Source: Leptospira stimsonii
GTDB taxonomy: Bacteria > Spirochaetota > Leptospiria > Leptospirales > Leptospiraceae
Direction of reading: 5' to 3'
NCBI RefSeq assembly: GCF_003545875.1
Contig: NZ_QHCS01000001.1
Location: 1,031,001 to 1,095,000, forward strand
DNA: 64,000 bases
A program made the translations under genes and the position numbers. The notes beneath the pieces were generated by a model. It was not told the DNA's origin. It ran no database searches and saw nothing but the letters and a program-made list of their open reading frames with translations. Numbering within the stretch: position 1 is the stretch's first letter; each line of letters begins with the position of its first letter. This document shows positions 38,601 through 53,509 of the stretch, one piece after another.

Positions 38601-39358
38601 TGTCCATGAGCAATTCTTTTCGAATTCTATTCGGTGCTCTTGTTCTCACGGGGATTCTCTGGAAAAACCCGCCTACCGAAGTTTTTTTGGAGGACAGTTT
38701 TTGTTCGATCGCCTGGAATCATCCTTTCGGGTGCGACCGTTTGGGAAGGGACGTTCTGAGTCTTTTTTCTTATGGTACATTCTCGACACTTTTGTTTTCT
38801 CTTCCTTCACGTATTCTTACTTTGTTATTTAGTTCCTTGGTATGTTTGTTCCAGTATTCGATTCCGTTTACGGGGAAATGGTTTTTTACTCCGATCTCTT
38901 CCGTTTTTGTTTCCGTACCCTCTCTTCTTGTCGCGTTACTCACGGTTCACGCATTGGGGAGCGGACCTCTCGTTTTGGTTGTGGCGATTCTTTTGGGGGA
39001 TTGGGCTATGACTTATGAAACTCTTCAGAGTAAAATTCGAGAAATAGACGGCAGTCCTTACGTTTTGACTTCTACTTTTTTCGGGGCTTCAAGGGCGAAC
39101 GTGTTTCGGAATCATATTTTCCCCTCGGCAATTCCTGTTTTGAAAGTTCTGTTTACGACAGGATTGCCCGCGGTAGTTATGACACTGGCGCTTTTTAGTT
39201 ATCTTGGTGTCAGCGCCGGAAGCGATTGGTTTGGTCCGGGGTTGGGGGAACAGATTTCTTTCGCAAGAGATTACGCCTATTCGGCGCCTCTGGCGCTGGT
39301 GATTCCCATTTTAGGAATCGTGGGATTGGTCACCGCTTTGAACGTGAAAAGAAGATGA
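38597..39358 (+). CDS. ABC transporter permease, DppC/OppC family
   Basis: The product is 253 residues, overlapping the DppB-like gene by four bases. The DppC start pattern (HPFGCDRLGRDVLSLFSYGT) and the loop SPYVLTSTFFGASRANVFRN, then HIFPSAIPVL, are present. The typical ending ALFSYLGVSAGSDWFGPGLG is also recognisable. It pairs with the gene before it as the two-permease core of a peptide-type importer. It is shorter than typical OppC, lacking the long N-terminal tail. Confidence 0.9.
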   Translation: MMSMSNSFRILFGALVLTGILWKNPPTEVFLEDSFCSIAWNHPFGCDRLGRDVLSLFSYGTFSTLLFSLPSRILTLLFSSLVCLFQYSIPFTGKWFFTPISSVFVSVPSLLVALLTVHALGSGPLVLVVAILLGDWAMTYETLQSKIREIDGSPYVLTSTFFGASRANVFRNHIFPSAIPVLKVLFTTGLPAVVMTLALFSYLGVSAGSDWFGPGLGEQISFARDYAYSAPLALVIPILGIVGLVTALNVKRR

Positions 39359-40938
39359 GTAGAGTATTTGCATTTATTCTAATATTATCGATTCTGAGTG
39401 TTTCGATTTCCGCTCAAGGGATAGACGATTACTATCGTTTTCCGGAGGCGGGAATGAGGGAACGGATCACTTTTGAAACCGAGAGAAAACTTTGTATTTT
39501 TCCGCTAAAGAATCAGAATGCCGACGCGGGTTTGGACTATTTAAGTAAGGGTTATGCAAGCGTTTTGTATTCCGGTCTCAAAGGTTTGTTTCAGATATTC
39601 GATCCGGAAGTGATCCCGAAAAGTATTCAACACGGTTTCGGAAAACCGACGGGTAGAGAAAGACTTAGAAAGGGAGAATGGGACGCGGAAGTTCTGGAAA
39701 AGGTTAAGAATGCGAAAGAAATTTCTCCTGACAAAGATCCTAGATTCTTATCTTTAAAAATCGACTATATTTCGAACGAGGCTCCTCCCGAAGATAGTTC
39801 CCTTTTTATTTCCGGAAACAAACAAGGGTGTTTTTACCATCTCGCCGGCTCCTATGAGAAGAAGAATGAGTTTCAGATGGAGCTCAAGCTTGTTCTGAGA
39901 TCTTCCAAAGACGCTTCCAAAAAAGAATTTAAGGCGAAAACTAGCGTTAGACGCTCTTATCAAGAACTGGAAGGTTTGATCGGCGAAATCAAAAAGGAAC
40001 TGCTCGGTAAAAATACAATCTCCTTTTCTTTCCGATCGGGAGAGATGGACGGAGTTCTTGTGTTTTTAGACGGTCAATTTCTCGGGAAAACGCCCTTGCA
40101 GAGAACGGACATTCTTCCGGGGAACCATGTAATCAAATATTATATGGATGGATTTCAGAGTCAGGAAAAACGAGTTTCCGTTCAGGATGGAGGCAATTTC
40201 GAAATGACTCTTTCCCGAACACCGAGAGAAGGTGTGATCTCGGTTACTTCCAATCCGGAAGGCGCTAACGTCTATCTCGGCTCCGAGTTTTTGGGGAAAA
40301 CACCGTTGGTCCGCGCCTCTGTAAAGACGGGATCCAATCGACTTCGTGTTTCCATGGAAGGACACGTTGATATATTAAAAGGTGTGGAAATTAAAAAGGA
40401 AGAAGAGACGAAGTTGGACTTCGTTTTAAAACCTGGTGATAGCGTACTTTATTACAAGAATAAACAGAATGTCTTTTTGGATCATTCTTACAGTGACTTT
40501 TCGATCTATTCGTTGTATGGAACCCTATTGTTCTACGCAGGCTATTATTATTTCAATTTAAAAGCGAACGCATTGTATGATCGTGGAGAGAGTCGAGTGA
40601 ATCTTACCCGTTTGTTTCTTGCCGCGAATGTCGTTCCTCAAGATACGTTTATAGGAATGTATTTATATGAGGAAAGGATCATTCGTGAAACAAATTCGGA
40701 TGCAGGAAAGTATCAGAAGCTGGCCGGAAATTTCGGCAGACATCAAGGAGTCACCGGCGGGGTTATGGTTTACGGTATGGCGTTGATGTTGATTTTGTCT
40801 GCGACGTTTTATTTTCTCGGCTTGGATGAAGAAACCTTAGACGTCGGAGTAGTTCCAACGAGAGTGAACAATCCTTTTGCGATTCCGGGGCAGACGATGG
40901 AGATGGATTCTTATGCGAAATTCAAATTGAAATTTTGA
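39355..40938 (+). CDS. Secreted/membrane protein with two PEGA domains
   Basis: The product is 527 residues from the ATG at 39355, which overlaps the preceding stop (ATGA). A signal peptide (MSRVFAFILILSILSVSISA) is followed by a region of unknown fold, two PEGA domains at about 230-290 and 293-355 (FLDGQFLGKTPLQ and VTSNPEGANVYLGSEFLGK), and two C-terminal hydrophobic segments. PEGA domains are found in surface-layer-associated and signalling proteins. Translational coupling to the permeases suggests an envelope-facing accessory role, which is inference. Confidence 0.85.
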   Translation: MSRVFAFILILSILSVSISAQGIDDYYRFPEAGMRERITFETERKLCIFPLKNQNADAGLDYLSKGYASVLYSGLKGLFQIFDPEVIPKSIQHGFGKPTGRERLRKGEWDAEVLEKVKNAKEISPDKDPRFLSLKIDYISNEAPPEDSSLFISGNKQGCFYHLAGSYEKKNEFQMELKLVLRSSKDASKKEFKAKTSVRRSYQELEGLIGEIKKELLGKNTISFSFRSGEMDGVLVFLDGQFLGKTPLQRTDILPGNHVIKYYMDGFQSQEKRVSVQDGGNFEMTLSRTPREGVISVTSNPEGANVYLGSEFLGKTPLVRASVKTGSNRLRVSMEGHVDILKGVEIKKEEETKLDFVLKPGDSVLYYKNKQNVFLDHSYSDFSIYSLYGTLLFYAGYYYFNLKANALYDRGESRVNLTRLFLAANVVPQDTFIGMYLYEERIIRETNSDAGKYQKLAGNFGRHQGVTGGVMVYGMALMLILSATFYFLGLDEETLDVGVVPTRVNNPFAIPGQTMEMDSYAKFKLKF

Positions 40939-41052
40939 TTTCGGTTCAAGTCCGTTGATTCTTTCGATCATATTTTCTTCAGACGCGTTCTTTTTTTAAT
41001 CTTTTTTCTATTTTTCCCGCCCATTGTTAAATTCCTCGGAAATGGTTTCAGT

Positions 41053-41592
41053 ATGGGGATTTTACTTTTAGATTCAGATCAGGAACTCCGTTCCGTTCTT
41101 CAGGAAAGATATTCCGAGACGGTGACTCTTTTAATTCCGAAAAAAACTTTGTCGGGTTTGAGCGAATCGGAAAAAAGGAGGCTTCCGAAAAGAATTCCGG
41201 ATCTCTTACGAAAATACGGAAAGTATTTGGGGGTAACGAGGAGGTTGGGAAAAAAAGCCGGAAAGATTCTTTATCAAGCGAGTGAAGGTAAAGAGAATAT
41301 GCAGAGGATCAACGCTCGTGTTAGCACGGGAAGCTGGGCTCTTTTGGGGGCTTTGGCTCAGGCTCACGGAGTTTCCCGCTGTTATCTTTTTAATTATCTC
41401 CTTTGGTTGGAAGAGATCGAAATGGATTCTTTTCTCGTGACAACGATGAACGAGGGAGCTCCCACGTTTCACAGGAATTACAGATATATCCTCCACCTCA
41501 ACTTGTTGGACAACGAAATCACTCGTAGATTAGAATGTGAGCCGTCCGATTTTTTAAGCATTTTAGATTACAGGGATTGGTTCGATTCTTAG
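41053..41592 (+). CDS. DUF1564 protein (Leptospira-specific family)
   Basis: The product is 179 residues. The pattern LLRKYGKYLGVTRRLGKKAG, KILYQ, RINARVSTGSWALLGALAQA, HGVSRCYLFNYLLWLEEIE and RNYRYILHLNLLDNEITRRL is that of DUF1564 proteins, which I know from Leptospira as a multicopy family of unknown function. A basic first half is followed by a compact helical part with HGVSRC, reminiscent of a ribbon-helix-helix or similar DNA-binding fold, but this is speculative. Confidence 0.85.
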   Translation: MGILLLDSDQELRSVLQERYSETVTLLIPKKTLSGLSESEKRRLPKRIPDLLRKYGKYLGVTRRLGKKAGKILYQASEGKENMQRINARVSTGSWALLGALAQAHGVSRCYLFNYLLWLEEIEMDSFLVTTMNEGAPTFHRNYRYILHLNLLDNEITRRLECEPSDFLSILDYRDWFDS

Positions 41593-41602
41593 AAAAATCG
41601 AA

Positions 41603-42844
41603 TTAAATCCATCCGGAGACGATGGGAAACAAACGAAAACTTCCAAGGACTAAAATCGGATTTTCAAAGCCGGAGTTCGAACGAAAAAACGCGCGCATTT
41701 CTTCTAAGCCTATAGATTCCTTTTTTTCGCAACTCTCTGGAAGATGAAAACCCTCCTCATTCAAAAGACGAAAACCGGTAATCGAATTCTCGGATTTCGC
41801 ATTTCTCAAAAGTTTTAAAATGCCCACGCCGTCTTTGTCCTTTAACAAACCTGCAAGAATTTGGAATCGCAAATCCGGATAGAGAAAGCGTAAACTTTGG
41901 ATCGTTTCCGCGAACGCATCCGGATTGTGAGCCGGATCAAAAATCAATAAAGGAGAATTTCTCAAAACGGTCATTCTACCGGGAGGAAGTGAAATTTTAC
42001 TTTTCGAATCGGCAAAATCTAGAACATTCGATTCTATTTTAGAATCGGCAAGCAAACCAGAATCCAAAATTCTTTTCCAGACTCTGAACGAAAAGGACCC
42101 ATTTCGACTCAGATAATCGCTGTTTGGTGGATCCTCCTCTAACAATTCACAAAGGATATTTTTCTGTTCGCAGAATTCTCGGATTCTCCGATTGAGTTCC
42201 AATTCTTTTTGTTCCATCGCAAAAAGGACTTTTGTGTTTTCCGAACAAATTCCTAATTTCTCTTCCAGGATTTTAATTTTAGAATTTCCTAATATTTCTT
42301 TGTGATCAAGCCCGATCGATCCTAAGACCACGACGTCCGGATTGGAAAGTTTTGTAGCGTCCAGTCTTCCGCCCAATCCTGCTTCGTAGATTTGAATTTC
42401 GATCGATTCCTTTTCAAAAAAACAAAATGCGGCACAAGTAAATAGTTCGAAAAAGGAGAAGGTTTTGAGATCGGATTCCGCCCCTCGTTCGAGTAGTTCG
42501 TTTAATAAAAGATTCAATTCTTCGATTTGAATTTGTCGAAAGGGTTCGACTTTGGAACCGATTCGAATTCTTTCCGAAGGGGAAAGAAGATGTGGGGAAG
42601 TGTAGAGTCCGGTTTTAAAACCGGAAAGACGAAAGTATTCTCCTAAAAAATGGGTAATCGAACCCTTTGCGTTCGTTCCGACGACCGAAATTCTACAAAG
42701 AGTTTCCTTCTTCCTCCGATCCCATCCGTATTTGTTTAAGATTTGCCCGAAAGGTTCCAAAGAATAATCGGAGAATACGTTGAAGTTTCTCGTCTTCTCC
42801 AGGTTGGATAATCGAGAGATGAATTCGAAAAAATCGGCTTTCAT
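41603..42844 (-). CDS. folC: Folylpolyglutamate synthase / dihydrofolate synthase
   Basis: The product is 413 residues. The Mur-ligase-like P-loop VVGTNAKGSITHFLGEYF has Ala where most have Gly (GTNGKGS). TSPHLLSPSERIRI, IYEAGLGGRLDAT, VLGSIGLDHKEILGNS, and DPAHNPDAFAETIQSL in the C-terminal domain are all family marks. It adds glutamate to dihydropteroate and folates. Its start overlaps the end of aroE by four bases. It converges on DUF1564 with a 10-bp gap. Confidence 0.92.
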   Translation of the reverse strand: MKADFFEFISRLSNLEKTRNFNVFSDYSLEPFGQILNKYGWDRRKKETLCRISVVGTNAKGSITHFLGEYFRLSGFKTGLYTSPHLLSPSERIRIGSKVEPFRQIQIEELNLLLNELLERGAESDLKTFSFFELFTCAAFCFFEKESIEIQIYEAGLGGRLDATKLSNPDVVVLGSIGLDHKEILGNSKIKILEEKLGICSENTKVLFAMEQKELELNRRIREFCEQKNILCELLEEDPPNSDYLSRNGSFSFRVWKRILDSGLLADSKIESNVLDFADSKSKISLPPGRMTVLRNSPLLIFDPAHNPDAFAETIQSLRFLYPDLRFQILAGLLKDKDGVGILKLLRNAKSENSITGFRLLNEEGFHLPESCEKKESIGLEEMRAFFRSNSGFENPILVLGSFRLFPIVSGWI

Positions 42845-43713
42845 CGTTTTGCTAATGCGACAGACAATCGTTCTCTGGTTTTTTCGATATCATTCGAATC
42901 CGGTATCACCCCGGTAAAAAGTTCGAACTGTTTCATCGCCTGATACAAAAGCATCTCGGATCCCGGAATGATCTTTGCGCCCGCATTCTTGGCGGCCTTG
43001 ACTAAAGGAGTTTCCAGAGGATTATAAACGATATCAAAAACCGTCATGGAAGAATCAAAAAATTCTTCTCCAATAAAAGGACCCGGAGATTGACCCTTCA
43101 TCCCCAAAGGTGTTGTGTGAATCACCAACGAGATTTGATCCCGGATCGATAGAAGATCCTTGGGATCGACAAACACCGCTTTTACGAAAGAATTTTCCGA
43201 GATCAAAGAACAGATTTCTCTCCCTGTCGTTTCGTTTCGAGAAGAAAGAATCAGCCCCTTTACCTTTCCCGAGGTCGCAAGGCTATAGGCGATTCCACGA
43301 GCGCTTCCTCCGCTACCTAGGACCAGAGTTTTCCCTCGATTCAGAGATTCCGGCGACCATTCTAAAATGGAGCGAAACGCTCCGTCCCCGTCCGTGTTAT
43401 ACGCCTGAACGGAATTCTTCTCAAAAATCAAAGTGTTTGAAGCCTTCATAATTTTGGAAGGTTCGTCTGCTTGGTCGGCGAGTGCGAAGGCTTTTTCCTT
43501 GTGAGGGATTGTAACCGACAGTCCCTTCACTCCCGATTCTCGAAGTTCTCGAATGATATTCTGATCGAATTCCTCCGTTTCAAAAACTTGGTAAAAAGCA
43601 TTCATTCCTTTATCTTTATAAATGGAATTGTGAATGAGTGGTGAAAGGGAATGGGAAAGGGGAAAGCCGACTATACCAAAGGTCGTAGCCGGGTGATTTG
43701 TTTTCTGATTCAA
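42841..43713 (-). CDS. aroE: Shikimate dehydrogenase (NADP+)
   Basis: The product is 290 residues. GFPLSHSLSPLIHNSIY is the shikimate-binding start, SVTIPHKEKAFAL holds the catalytic Lys, YNTDGDGAFRSILE the catalytic Asp, VLGSGGSARGIAYSLATSG the nucleotide-binding loop, and DIVYNPLETPLVKAAKNAG a further conserved stretch. It reduces 3-dehydroshikimate to shikimate in chorismate synthesis. It is paired with folC by a four-base overlap; both serve pathways from chorismate. Confidence 0.95.
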   Translation of the reverse strand: MNQKTNHPATTFGIVGFPLSHSLSPLIHNSIYKDKGMNAFYQVFETEEFDQNIIRELRESGVKGLSVTIPHKEKAFALADQADEPSKIMKASNTLIFEKNSVQAYNTDGDGAFRSILEWSPESLNRGKTLVLGSGGSARGIAYSLATSGKVKGLILSSRNETTGREICSLISENSFVKAVFVDPKDLLSIRDQISLVIHTTPLGMKGQSPGPFIGEEFFDSSMTVFDIVYNPLETPLVKAAKNAGAKIIPGSEMLLYQAMKQFELFTGVIPDSNDIEKTRERLSVALAKR

Positions 43714-43865
43714 ACTAGAAATTCTCTTTTTATTGCGTTCGTTTCTTCAATCAAATTCATCGGCGTTTTCCATTCTCCCCGGGGAAACTTATAATGTAGA
43801 ACATTGGGTGCGGGAGCTGGGACTTTTTTGCTCCGAAAGAAGCAAGTTTTGGAGCGAGTCGTAAA

Positions 43866-44309
43866 ATGAGTCGACTAAAAGACAATTCCCGAAAATGCTG
43901 TATTGGAATGAGCCTATTGAATTTACCTGATTCTTTTTTACACGGACTGGGTGCACAACTCTTTTTGGCGCCGCTTGCTTCTTTTTCGGGCTCTCCCTGG
44001 TGGACAACGATTCTCGACGTTCTTTTTGTGGTCGGGATCTCCGGTGGACTTTCTTGGTATTATTATTACTACAAACGTAAGGATCTTCTCGGCGGATTTT
44101 GGGGTGCGCTGATCGTTGCGCTTCTTGGTTCCCTGATTATCCTTTCGCTCCTTCAAGATTTTATTCGTTCCATTGTCCTCTGGTTAATCTCGCCAAAATT
44201 CGGCATCTATCAAATCTCAAACGTAAACTTACTCGCGGTTCTTTTAGGCGGTTTGCTCGCGCTCTACATCATGAATCGTATCAATCACAACAAAGAAAGA
44301 AGGGATTGA
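43866..44309 (+). CDS. Small membrane protein of unknown function
   Basis: The open frame is 147 residues from 43866; an ATG at 43908 (MSLLNLPDSFLHGLG...) is a likely true start and would give 133. Three hydrophobic segments are visible, the first ending in WYYYYYKRKDLLGGF. The middle, GALIVALLGSLIILSLLQDF, resembles small membrane proteins with a short glycine motif. No family was recognised. Ribosome binding sites are poor for both starts. Confidence 0.6.
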   Translation: MSRLKDNSRKCCIGMSLLNLPDSFLHGLGAQLFLAPLASFSGSPWWTTILDVLFVVGISGGLSWYYYYYKRKDLLGGFWGALIVALLGSLIILSLLQDFIRSIVLWLISPKFGIYQISNVNLLAVLLGGLLALYIMNRINHNKERRD

Positions 44310-44676
44310 GTTCTTTTCAAAATTCCGTCGTGTCGATTCATTGCTGTTAGGCGGCGCATAGGATTTTACGCCGTTCAAGAATCATTTTTCCGTATCTTTT
44401 CCTCTCAATTCTGACTTCAATTTTTCCAAAGAAGTCGGAATCTCCATTGACGAATCAAAATGTAGGAAAGTCAGAAATAGAAAATCAGATCGGCGAACAA
44501 CGCTGAGTCATTATAGGTTTCGTTTTCTACGACTTTCGTCTTTGAAACGGTTTATGAATTTTTAAAATAGAAAATATATCCGAGATTATTTTCGTTCTAA
44601 ATCTTTTCTCGAATCGCAAAATCAACGAGGTTTGCAATTTCGTATATTCAGTAATTCTAAAATTCGGTTGAAAGAA
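44310..44676. other. Intergenic spacer between convergent genes, nothing recognised
   Basis: It is AT-rich towards the right. I see no repeat, no dispersed motif and no convincing frame. A weak CGGCG...CGCCG pairing near 44352-44374 is the only structure. Confidence 0.5.
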
Positions 44677-45444
44677 TCAGCGTTTGTCTCTGGCTTTCAG
44701 ATTCAACTCGTATAACTTGATATACTTTAGGAAATTATAATAGAATCCGAAAATCGCCAAAACAAAACCCTGTTTGCCGTCCAAAAATCCGAAACGGATC
44801 GTATACATCCAAAACGCTTTGTAAAATCCTTCCATAAAAGCGTGAAAAAGACCGCTCGTTTTGCCAGCTCTGAATTTTTCCTGGGCACCTAAGTCCGAAT
44901 AGGCGTTGATATAACGAATATGATCGCTTATATTTTTATAAGAATAATGATAAACAGGTGCATTCAGTTTTTCGCATGTTCCATTGAGATGAACGGTCTC
45001 ATGAACCAATCCTCCGCCGAACGTCCCTTTGACTCTTTGAAACAGACGAATTCTTCGATTGGGATACCAACCGCCGTGGCGAATCCATTTTCCTAAGTAC
45101 CAGGTGAGCCTTGGCGTGGAATAACCGTCCGCCTTTGGTAAGCCATTCTTAAATAAGTTTAGAATTTCCTGTTTTAGATTGGGAGAAACTTCTTCGTCGG
45201 CGTCGAGTGTGAGCACCCAGTCGTTCGTTACGAGAGAAAGTGCGAAATTCTTCTGGCTTACGTAATCGTCGAACTTTCTTTCCTGGGTTTTGGCGCCGTA
45301 TTTTTTAGCGATCTCGACAGTTTTGTCCTTAGATCCGGAATCCACGACGATGATCTCGGAAACGAAGTCCAGAGGTTTGAGACAACGCTCTAAATTGTCT
45401 TCTTCGTTGAGAGTGATGATACAAACCGAAAGGGGAAGTCGCAT
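44677..45444 (-). CDS. Glycosyltransferase family 2, WaaE/KdtX-like
   Basis: The product is 255 residues. LSVCIITLNEEDNLERCLKP, EIIVVDSGSKDKTVEIAKKY and VLTLDADEEVSPNLKQEI (DxD) are GT2 motifs. WIRHGGWYPNRRIRLFQR, HETVHLNGTC and a hydrophobic C-terminus are shared with beta-1,4-glucosyltransferases of lipopolysaccharide core. It probably acts in lipopolysaccharide assembly at the cytoplasmic face. It directly follows the HATPase-fold gene (TAA next to ATG). Confidence 0.88.
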   Translation of the reverse strand: MRLPLSVCIITLNEEDNLERCLKPLDFVSEIIVVDSGSKDKTVEIAKKYGAKTQERKFDDYVSQKNFALSLVTNDWVLTLDADEEVSPNLKQEILNLFKNGLPKADGYSTPRLTWYLGKWIRHGGWYPNRRIRLFQRVKGTFGGGLVHETVHLNGTCEKLNAPVYHYSYKNISDHIRYINAYSDLGAQEKFRAGKTSGLFHAFMEGFYKAFWMYTIRFGFLDGKQGFVLAIFGFYYNFLKYIKLYELNLKARDKR

Positions 45445-46137
<693 letters not shown>

Positions 46138-46139
46138 CC

Positions 46140-48694
<2,555 letters not shown>

Positions 48695-48698
48695 TTCT

Positions 48699-49160
48699 AT
48701 GTCTCTGCATATAGGTCTCTACAGACCGGAAATCCCTCCCAACACCGGAAACATCGCAAGACTTTGTGTGGCGTTGGGAGCGGATCTTCATATCATCGGA
48801 CAAGCATCCTTCGATCTTTCCGAAAAGGCCGCGCGTCGCGCGGGCTTGGATTATTGGGATAAGGTAAAAATTTCACTCCATTCTTCTTTAGAAGAATATA
48901 AAGCGGTTCTTCCCTCCGATTCGAATTTGTATCTGGTTTCCGTTCACGGACAACGTTCTTATACGTCAGTGAAATATAAGTCCGGAGACGCTTTTCTCTT
49001 CGGAAACGAAACTTCGGGAGTTCCTGCGGATATGAAAAAATCTTGGATTGAGGAAAAGATTCTGAAAATTCCGATGGAAGATTCCTCCCGATGTTTGAAT
49101 CTAAGCAATTCAGTCGCAGTCATTTCCTATGAAGCGATGCGTCAAATTAAGTCCTGGTAA
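48699..49160 (+). CDS. trmL: tRNA (cytidine/uridine-34 2'-O)-methyltransferase
   Basis: The product is 153 residues, the usual length. SPOUT methyltransferase marks are present: RPEIPPNTGNIARLCVALGA, ARRAGLDYWDKV, LFGNETSGVPADM and KIPMEDSSRCLNLSNSVAVI, which forms the knotted SAM site. It methylates the wobble ribose of tRNA-Leu isoacceptors. It sits four bases after the S1 gene, so translation-related genes are grouped here. Confidence 0.93.
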   Translation: MSLHIGLYRPEIPPNTGNIARLCVALGADLHIIGQASFDLSEKAARRAGLDYWDKVKISLHSSLEEYKAVLPSDSNLYLVSVHGQRSYTSVKYKSGDAFLFGNETSGVPADMKKSWIEEKILKIPMEDSSRCLNLSNSVAVISYEAMRQIKSW

Positions 49161-49205
49161 AAACGGATTTACACTTTCAGAATTCTGCATCTAAATGGAT
49201 AAAGT

Positions 49206-49874
49206 ATGAGCTTTCACCTCACAAGAGAAGAAATCGAAAAGCAAATTCAGTCGATGCTCTCTCAGGGGTTGACCGGAACCGTAAACGATTTTTACGCTTG
49301 GATTCGGATGGAAACTCTCCGCAAATTTAAGGACGAACCGGATACAGAAAATTCTGTCGTCGCGACAATCTTAGAATCCTTGGTGAATTCCGGATTCGCA
49401 AAGCACAACAAGTTCAATCAGAAAGAATTTCACATTCATCCGGATCAAACTCAGGGAAAAAAACTACCGTCTAAGGACAGTTATGTTCTTCTCGGAAAGA
49501 TCGCGTTTCAACCGATGCAATACGTTCGGAGTCGTCTTGAATTCTTTTTGAAAAATCAGGGAACCCCGGACGATATCGTAATGGATCTTTGTATCGGAGC
49601 TCTCGAAGCCGTTGAGAATGCGGTAAAATACGGAGACGGAACCGAGGTCGAAGTGGAATATTCCATCGATCGTTCCCAGACATTATTCATCAAAATCGTA
49701 AACAATCTCAAAGAGTTGAACTTGGAACAGGATATTGAAAGAGGAAAGTTTTCTTCCACTGCCACGCTCATGCGCGGTATGATGGTGATGCAAAAACTTT
49801 TTGACGAACTCGATCTGGAAATCTTGGAAGGAAGAAAACAAGCTCAGTTCAACGCCAAGAAAAAACTTTCTTAA
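49206..49874 (+). CDS. RsbW-like ATPase-fold protein with an N-terminal extension
   Basis: The product is 222 residues. The first 90 residues are helical and of unknown fold (FHLTREEIEKQIQSMLSQGL onwards). The rest is a HATPase_c_2-like domain with the N-box LCIGALEAVENAVKYGDG and a late GKFSSTATLMRGMMVMQKLF in the lid region. Such proteins are anti-sigma/Ser-Thr kinases or regulators. No STAS partner is adjacent; one is encoded at 25718. It is six bases before uvrB and thus likely co-transcribed. Confidence 0.78.
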   Translation: MSFHLTREEIEKQIQSMLSQGLTGTVNDFYAWIRMETLRKFKDEPDTENSVVATILESLVNSGFAKHNKFNQKEFHIHPDQTQGKKLPSKDSYVLLGKIAFQPMQYVRSRLEFFLKNQGTPDDIVMDLCIGALEAVENAVKYGDGTEVEVEYSIDRSQTLFIKIVNNLKELNLEQDIERGKFSSTATLMRGMMVMQKLFDELDLEILEGRKQAQFNAKKKLS

Positions 49875-49879
49875 CAAAG

Positions 49880-51880
<2,001 letters not shown>

Positions 51881-51897
51881 AAACACAGGAACTTGTT

Positions 51898-52497
51898 TTG
51901 ATTACAATATTGATCTGTCTCGTCACCTTCGGCATTAGCGTCTGGTGTTTTTCATCCGAAACCCAACTTCGAAAATTCATTCTTACACCTTATCGGCTCG
52001 AAAGGGATAAGAATTATTATACGCTCTTGACCTCGGGTTTTATCCACGCGGATTGGATGCATTTGATTTTTAATATGGTTTCGTTCTATTCATTCGGTAA
52101 GAATTTGGAACAGACGGTCGGCCCGGTCAAATTCACGCTCTTTTATCTCGGAACAATTTTGATAACGAGTGTAATTTCCTGGAGAAAGAATACGGACAAT
52201 CCGCTTTATGCTACGTTAGGCGCTTCCGGAGGAGTTTGTGGAGTTTTATTCGCGACGGTTCTCTTTTATCCGGGTCTTTCTCTATATATGATGTTCATTC
52301 CGATCCCGATTCCGGGAGCGATCTACGCGGTATTGTATTTGGCTTATACGTATTATTCTTCTAAGAGTTCTCAGTCGGACGGAATCAATCACGATGCGCA
52401 TCTTTGGGGTGCGTTGTGCGGAATCGCGTTCGCGCTGATTCTGGATCCGCAGATTATCGGGAGGGTGATGAGGAATTTATTGGGAAGCGGGGATTAA
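51898..52497 (+). CDS. Rhomboid-family intramembrane serine protease
   Basis: The product is 199 residues with a TTG start behind CAGGAAC. Six or so helices are visible. HADWMHLIFNMVSFYSFG in the loop and second helix region, ATLGASGGVCGVLFAT with the catalytic Ser in GxSG, and NHDAHLWGALCGIAFAL with the catalytic His are all in place. It should cleave membrane proteins within the bilayer. It ends four bases inside the converging cutA gene. Confidence 0.93.
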   Translation: MITILICLVTFGISVWCFSSETQLRKFILTPYRLERDKNYYTLLTSGFIHADWMHLIFNMVSFYSFGKNLEQTVGPVKFTLFYLGTILITSVISWRKNTDNPLYATLGASGGVCGVLFATVLFYPGLSLYMMFIPIPIPGAIYAVLYLAYTYYSSKSSQSDGINHDAHLWGALCGIAFALILDPQIIGRVMRNLLGSGD

Positions 52498-52826
52498 CCC
52501 GCTTTTTCTATCTTTGCTTTGATGAATTTTTTGTAATTTTCCGATCCGAAGCTGACGTCCATCCGAATGATTTCCGGTGCGAGATACGGATGTTGTTTCA
52601 TGATATATTCTTCTATTTTAGAATATTGATCCGCTCTCGCTTTGATCATAATCTTGTTTTCCGTATCCATCGCGATTTTCCCGTCCCATTGGTACATTAA
52701 AGTAACATCCGGAAAAATAGTTCCTGAAATGATGATGCCTTCTTGGAGCATTTCCGAAATTTGAATCTCTGCAAGATCGCGATCACTGAGCGTGGTAAAT
52801 ACTATGATTTCGTTTGAGTCAGCCAT
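52494..52826 (-). CDS. cutA: CutA-like divalent-cation tolerance protein
   Basis: The product is 110 residues from the ATG at 52826, chosen because of GGAGAAACC before it; the frame extends to 52871. NEIIVFTTLSDRDLAEIQIS, GTIFPDVTLMYQWDGKIAMD, and QHPYLAPEIIRMDVSFGSEN, YKKFI, follow the CutA1 trimer pattern. The Cys common after the first helix is absent. The role in metal tolerance in other bacteria is indirect and debated. Confidence 0.88.
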   Translation of the reverse strand: MADSNEIIVFTTLSDRDLAEIQISEMLQEGIIISGTIFPDVTLMYQWDGKIAMDTENKIMIKARADQYSKIEEYIMKQHPYLAPEIIRMDVSFGSENYKKFIKAKIEKAG

Positions 52827-52922
52827 GGTTTCTCCGGAGGGAAACAATGATTCCTTTGTTCGCTTTGGCAAGAAGTTTTCATTCTATAAGTTGAAATGAC
52901 GTTATAAAATTCAGGATTGCGG

Positions 52923-53509
52923 TTACCGGGTCCGAGGTTGTGAGGAACGTGGTCCTCTGCTTCTTCTTCGGGTTTCTTCGAAATAGTCCGTACAGTTAGA
53001 ATTACAATTCTGAACACATTCGGCTAACACCTCTGAGTTGGAAGTCTGGACGTAACTGCTCAAAAGATTTAGACTTCTTTTACATCCTTTTTTGCAATCG
53101 GGATGGAGGAAAATACAAGAGTATTTCCAGGCTTCTTGTGCATGGCGATCCCTGATTTCCTCCGCGGGCCCTTTCTGTTTTTCTTTTGATTCTTCGTTTT
53201 CTTCCGTTTCTTCCGTTTCTTCCAATTCGATTCCGAGGAGCGCCGGATTCGGATCGAATTCTCTGGAAGTTGCAATCACTTCTCGACCGTCTTTGTATGT
53301 GGGTTTGTCCGAATCCGAATTTCCCGAGCCGGATCGAATTTGTGTGACCGTCATTTCAGAATGTGAATCGGCTTTTGCTTTTGTTGGCTTCGATGTTTCG
53401 AACGAACGAGTGTTCCGAATACAATTTGCAAGAACGAGGATACAAAACGGGAAGATAAGAATTTTGAAAACAATCCGCGATTTTCCGAATGTTCTTCGCC
53501 GACAATGAT

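Noticed and set aside
43798..43815. GTGCGGGAGCTGGG as a further motif copy
   Set aside because: The core GGAACTC is broken (GGAGCTG), so it was not counted.
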